A stretch of 6,805 nucleotides of DNA. Origin: Betaproteobacteria bacterium (GTDB lineage: Bacteria; Pseudomonadota; Gammaproteobacteria; Burkholderiales; Burkholderiaceae_E). Where the stretch lies: assembly GCA_016868095.1 (NCBI GenBank), contig VGHV01000133.1, positions 1 to 6,805 of the forward strand, given 5' to 3'. Shown here piece by piece: positions 6,272-6,805 of the stretch (positions are counted from its first letter, which is position 1; each line of letters begins with the position of its first letter). Position numbers and translations under genes: made by a program. The notes beneath the pieces were generated by a model. That model saw only the letters and a list, made by a program, of their open reading frames with translations. It did not search any database and had not been told where the DNA came from.

Positions 6272-6805
6272 ATGAAAATCAAACGCTCGCTTCATGTTTT
6301 GGCCCTGAGCCTCATCACAAGTTTTGGCTTTGCCAGCGTTTCGCAAACTGCGCTCGCGCAAACCAAAGGTGGTGATCAGCTATACCAACCCCAAGTAGGC
6401 CAGCCTGGCAAGGATGTGGTTTGGGTCCCTACAGGTGACGAACTAGTCACCAAAATGCTACAGACGGCTAAGGTTACCAAAGACGATTTGGTTTATGACC
6501 TCGGTGCGGGTGACGGAAAAATCGCAATCGCTGCTGGCCGAGAATTTGGCGCTCGAGCCATCGGTATCGAATACAACCCTGAGATGGCATCGCTGGCTCA
6601 GCGAAACACCGAACGCGCTGGCGTTGCTGATCGAGTAAGAATCATTCGTGGTGATATCTTCAAAGAGGACTTTTCTAAGGCGACCGTTATAACGATGTAT
6701 TTGCTGCCTGACTTGAATTTGAAACTCAGGCCAACGCTTTTAAAATTAAAACCGGGTACAAGACTTGTAACCAACTCCTTTACGATGGGCGATTGGGAAC
6801 CCGAT
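6272..6805 (+). CDS. Exported class I SAM-dependent methyltransferase, 3'-truncated by window edge
   Basis: The first 178 codons of a Rossmann-fold methyltransferase are present; the frame is open at the right edge. Residues 1-29 form a typical Sec signal peptide: basic MKIKR, a hydrophobic core, and probable cleavage after TALA (26-29) before QT. The mature part begins with a region containing VWVPTGDELVTKML (50-63), typical of the FAM173/DOT1-like methyltransferases common in proteobacteria. SAM-binding motif I is YDLGAGDG (75-82), and the acidic residue ending strand 2 is Glu100 in GIEYNP. A later GD (about 128-129) and the ITMYLLPDLN segment follow, then a KPGTRLVTNSF strand near the cut end. 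GGAAAG (6262-6267) precedes the ATG. The substrate is unknown; relatives include protein-lysine methyltransferases. The pairing of an export signal with an intact SAM site is odd, since SAM is not known to be available in the periplasm. It may or may not be in the upstream operon. Confidence 0.9.
   Translation, partial: MKIKRSLHVLALSLITSFGFASVSQTALAQTKGGDQLYQPQVGQPGKDVVWVPTGDELVTKMLQTAKVTKDDLVYDLGAGDGKIAIAAGREFGARAIGIEYNPEMASLAQRNTERAGVADRVRIIRGDIFKEDFSKATVITMYLLPDLNLKLRPTLLKLKPGTRLVTNSFTMGDWEPD

Overview
The window looks like chromosomal DNA from a Gram-negative proteobacterium. The evidence is a TRAP-type transporter permease, an HtrA-like protease with a single membrane anchor, a MoxR/Bat-type gene set, and a methyltransferase with a Sec signal peptide. 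Base composition is near balanced and intergenic gaps are short. I cannot name the genus; beta- or gammaproteobacterium is the best guess, at low confidence. I saw no tRNA, rRNA, CRISPR array, insertion sequence or phage gene.

Layout. (1) Bases 3-1001 (+) hold the 3' three quarters of a TRAP transporter large permease (DctM family). (2) Bases 1038-2069 (-) hold a membrane-anchored von Willebrand A (VWA) protein of BatA/BatB type. It converges on dctM, and a hairpin overlapping its stop codon sits between the two. (3) A head-to-head junction at about 2070-2091 separates it from a rightward gene run: PDZ-less HtrA-like protease (2092-3039), MoxR AAA+ ATPase (3082-4095), DUF58 protein (4092-4988, ATGA overlap), a second VWA membrane protein (5027-6061), and a 61-codon ORF of unknown nature with a good ribosome binding site (6062-6247). 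(4) From 6272 to the window end runs the first 178 codons of an exported class I SAM-dependent methyltransferase.

How they may work together. MoxR ATPase, DUF58 protein and membrane VWA proteins form a widespread partnership: an AAA+ motor acts with MIDAS-containing VWA partners, generally linked to protein maturation, chaperoning or envelope stress. Two things are unusual here. A membrane-tethered trypsin-like protease heads the set, and one of the two VWA paralogues is inverted and divergent. By the positive-inside rule both VWA domains and the protease domain should lie in the periplasm, while MoxR and DUF58 are cytosolic. I infer a two-compartment envelope quality-control module, which remains a hypothesis. 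The flanking TRAP permease and methyltransferase are probably functionally unrelated.
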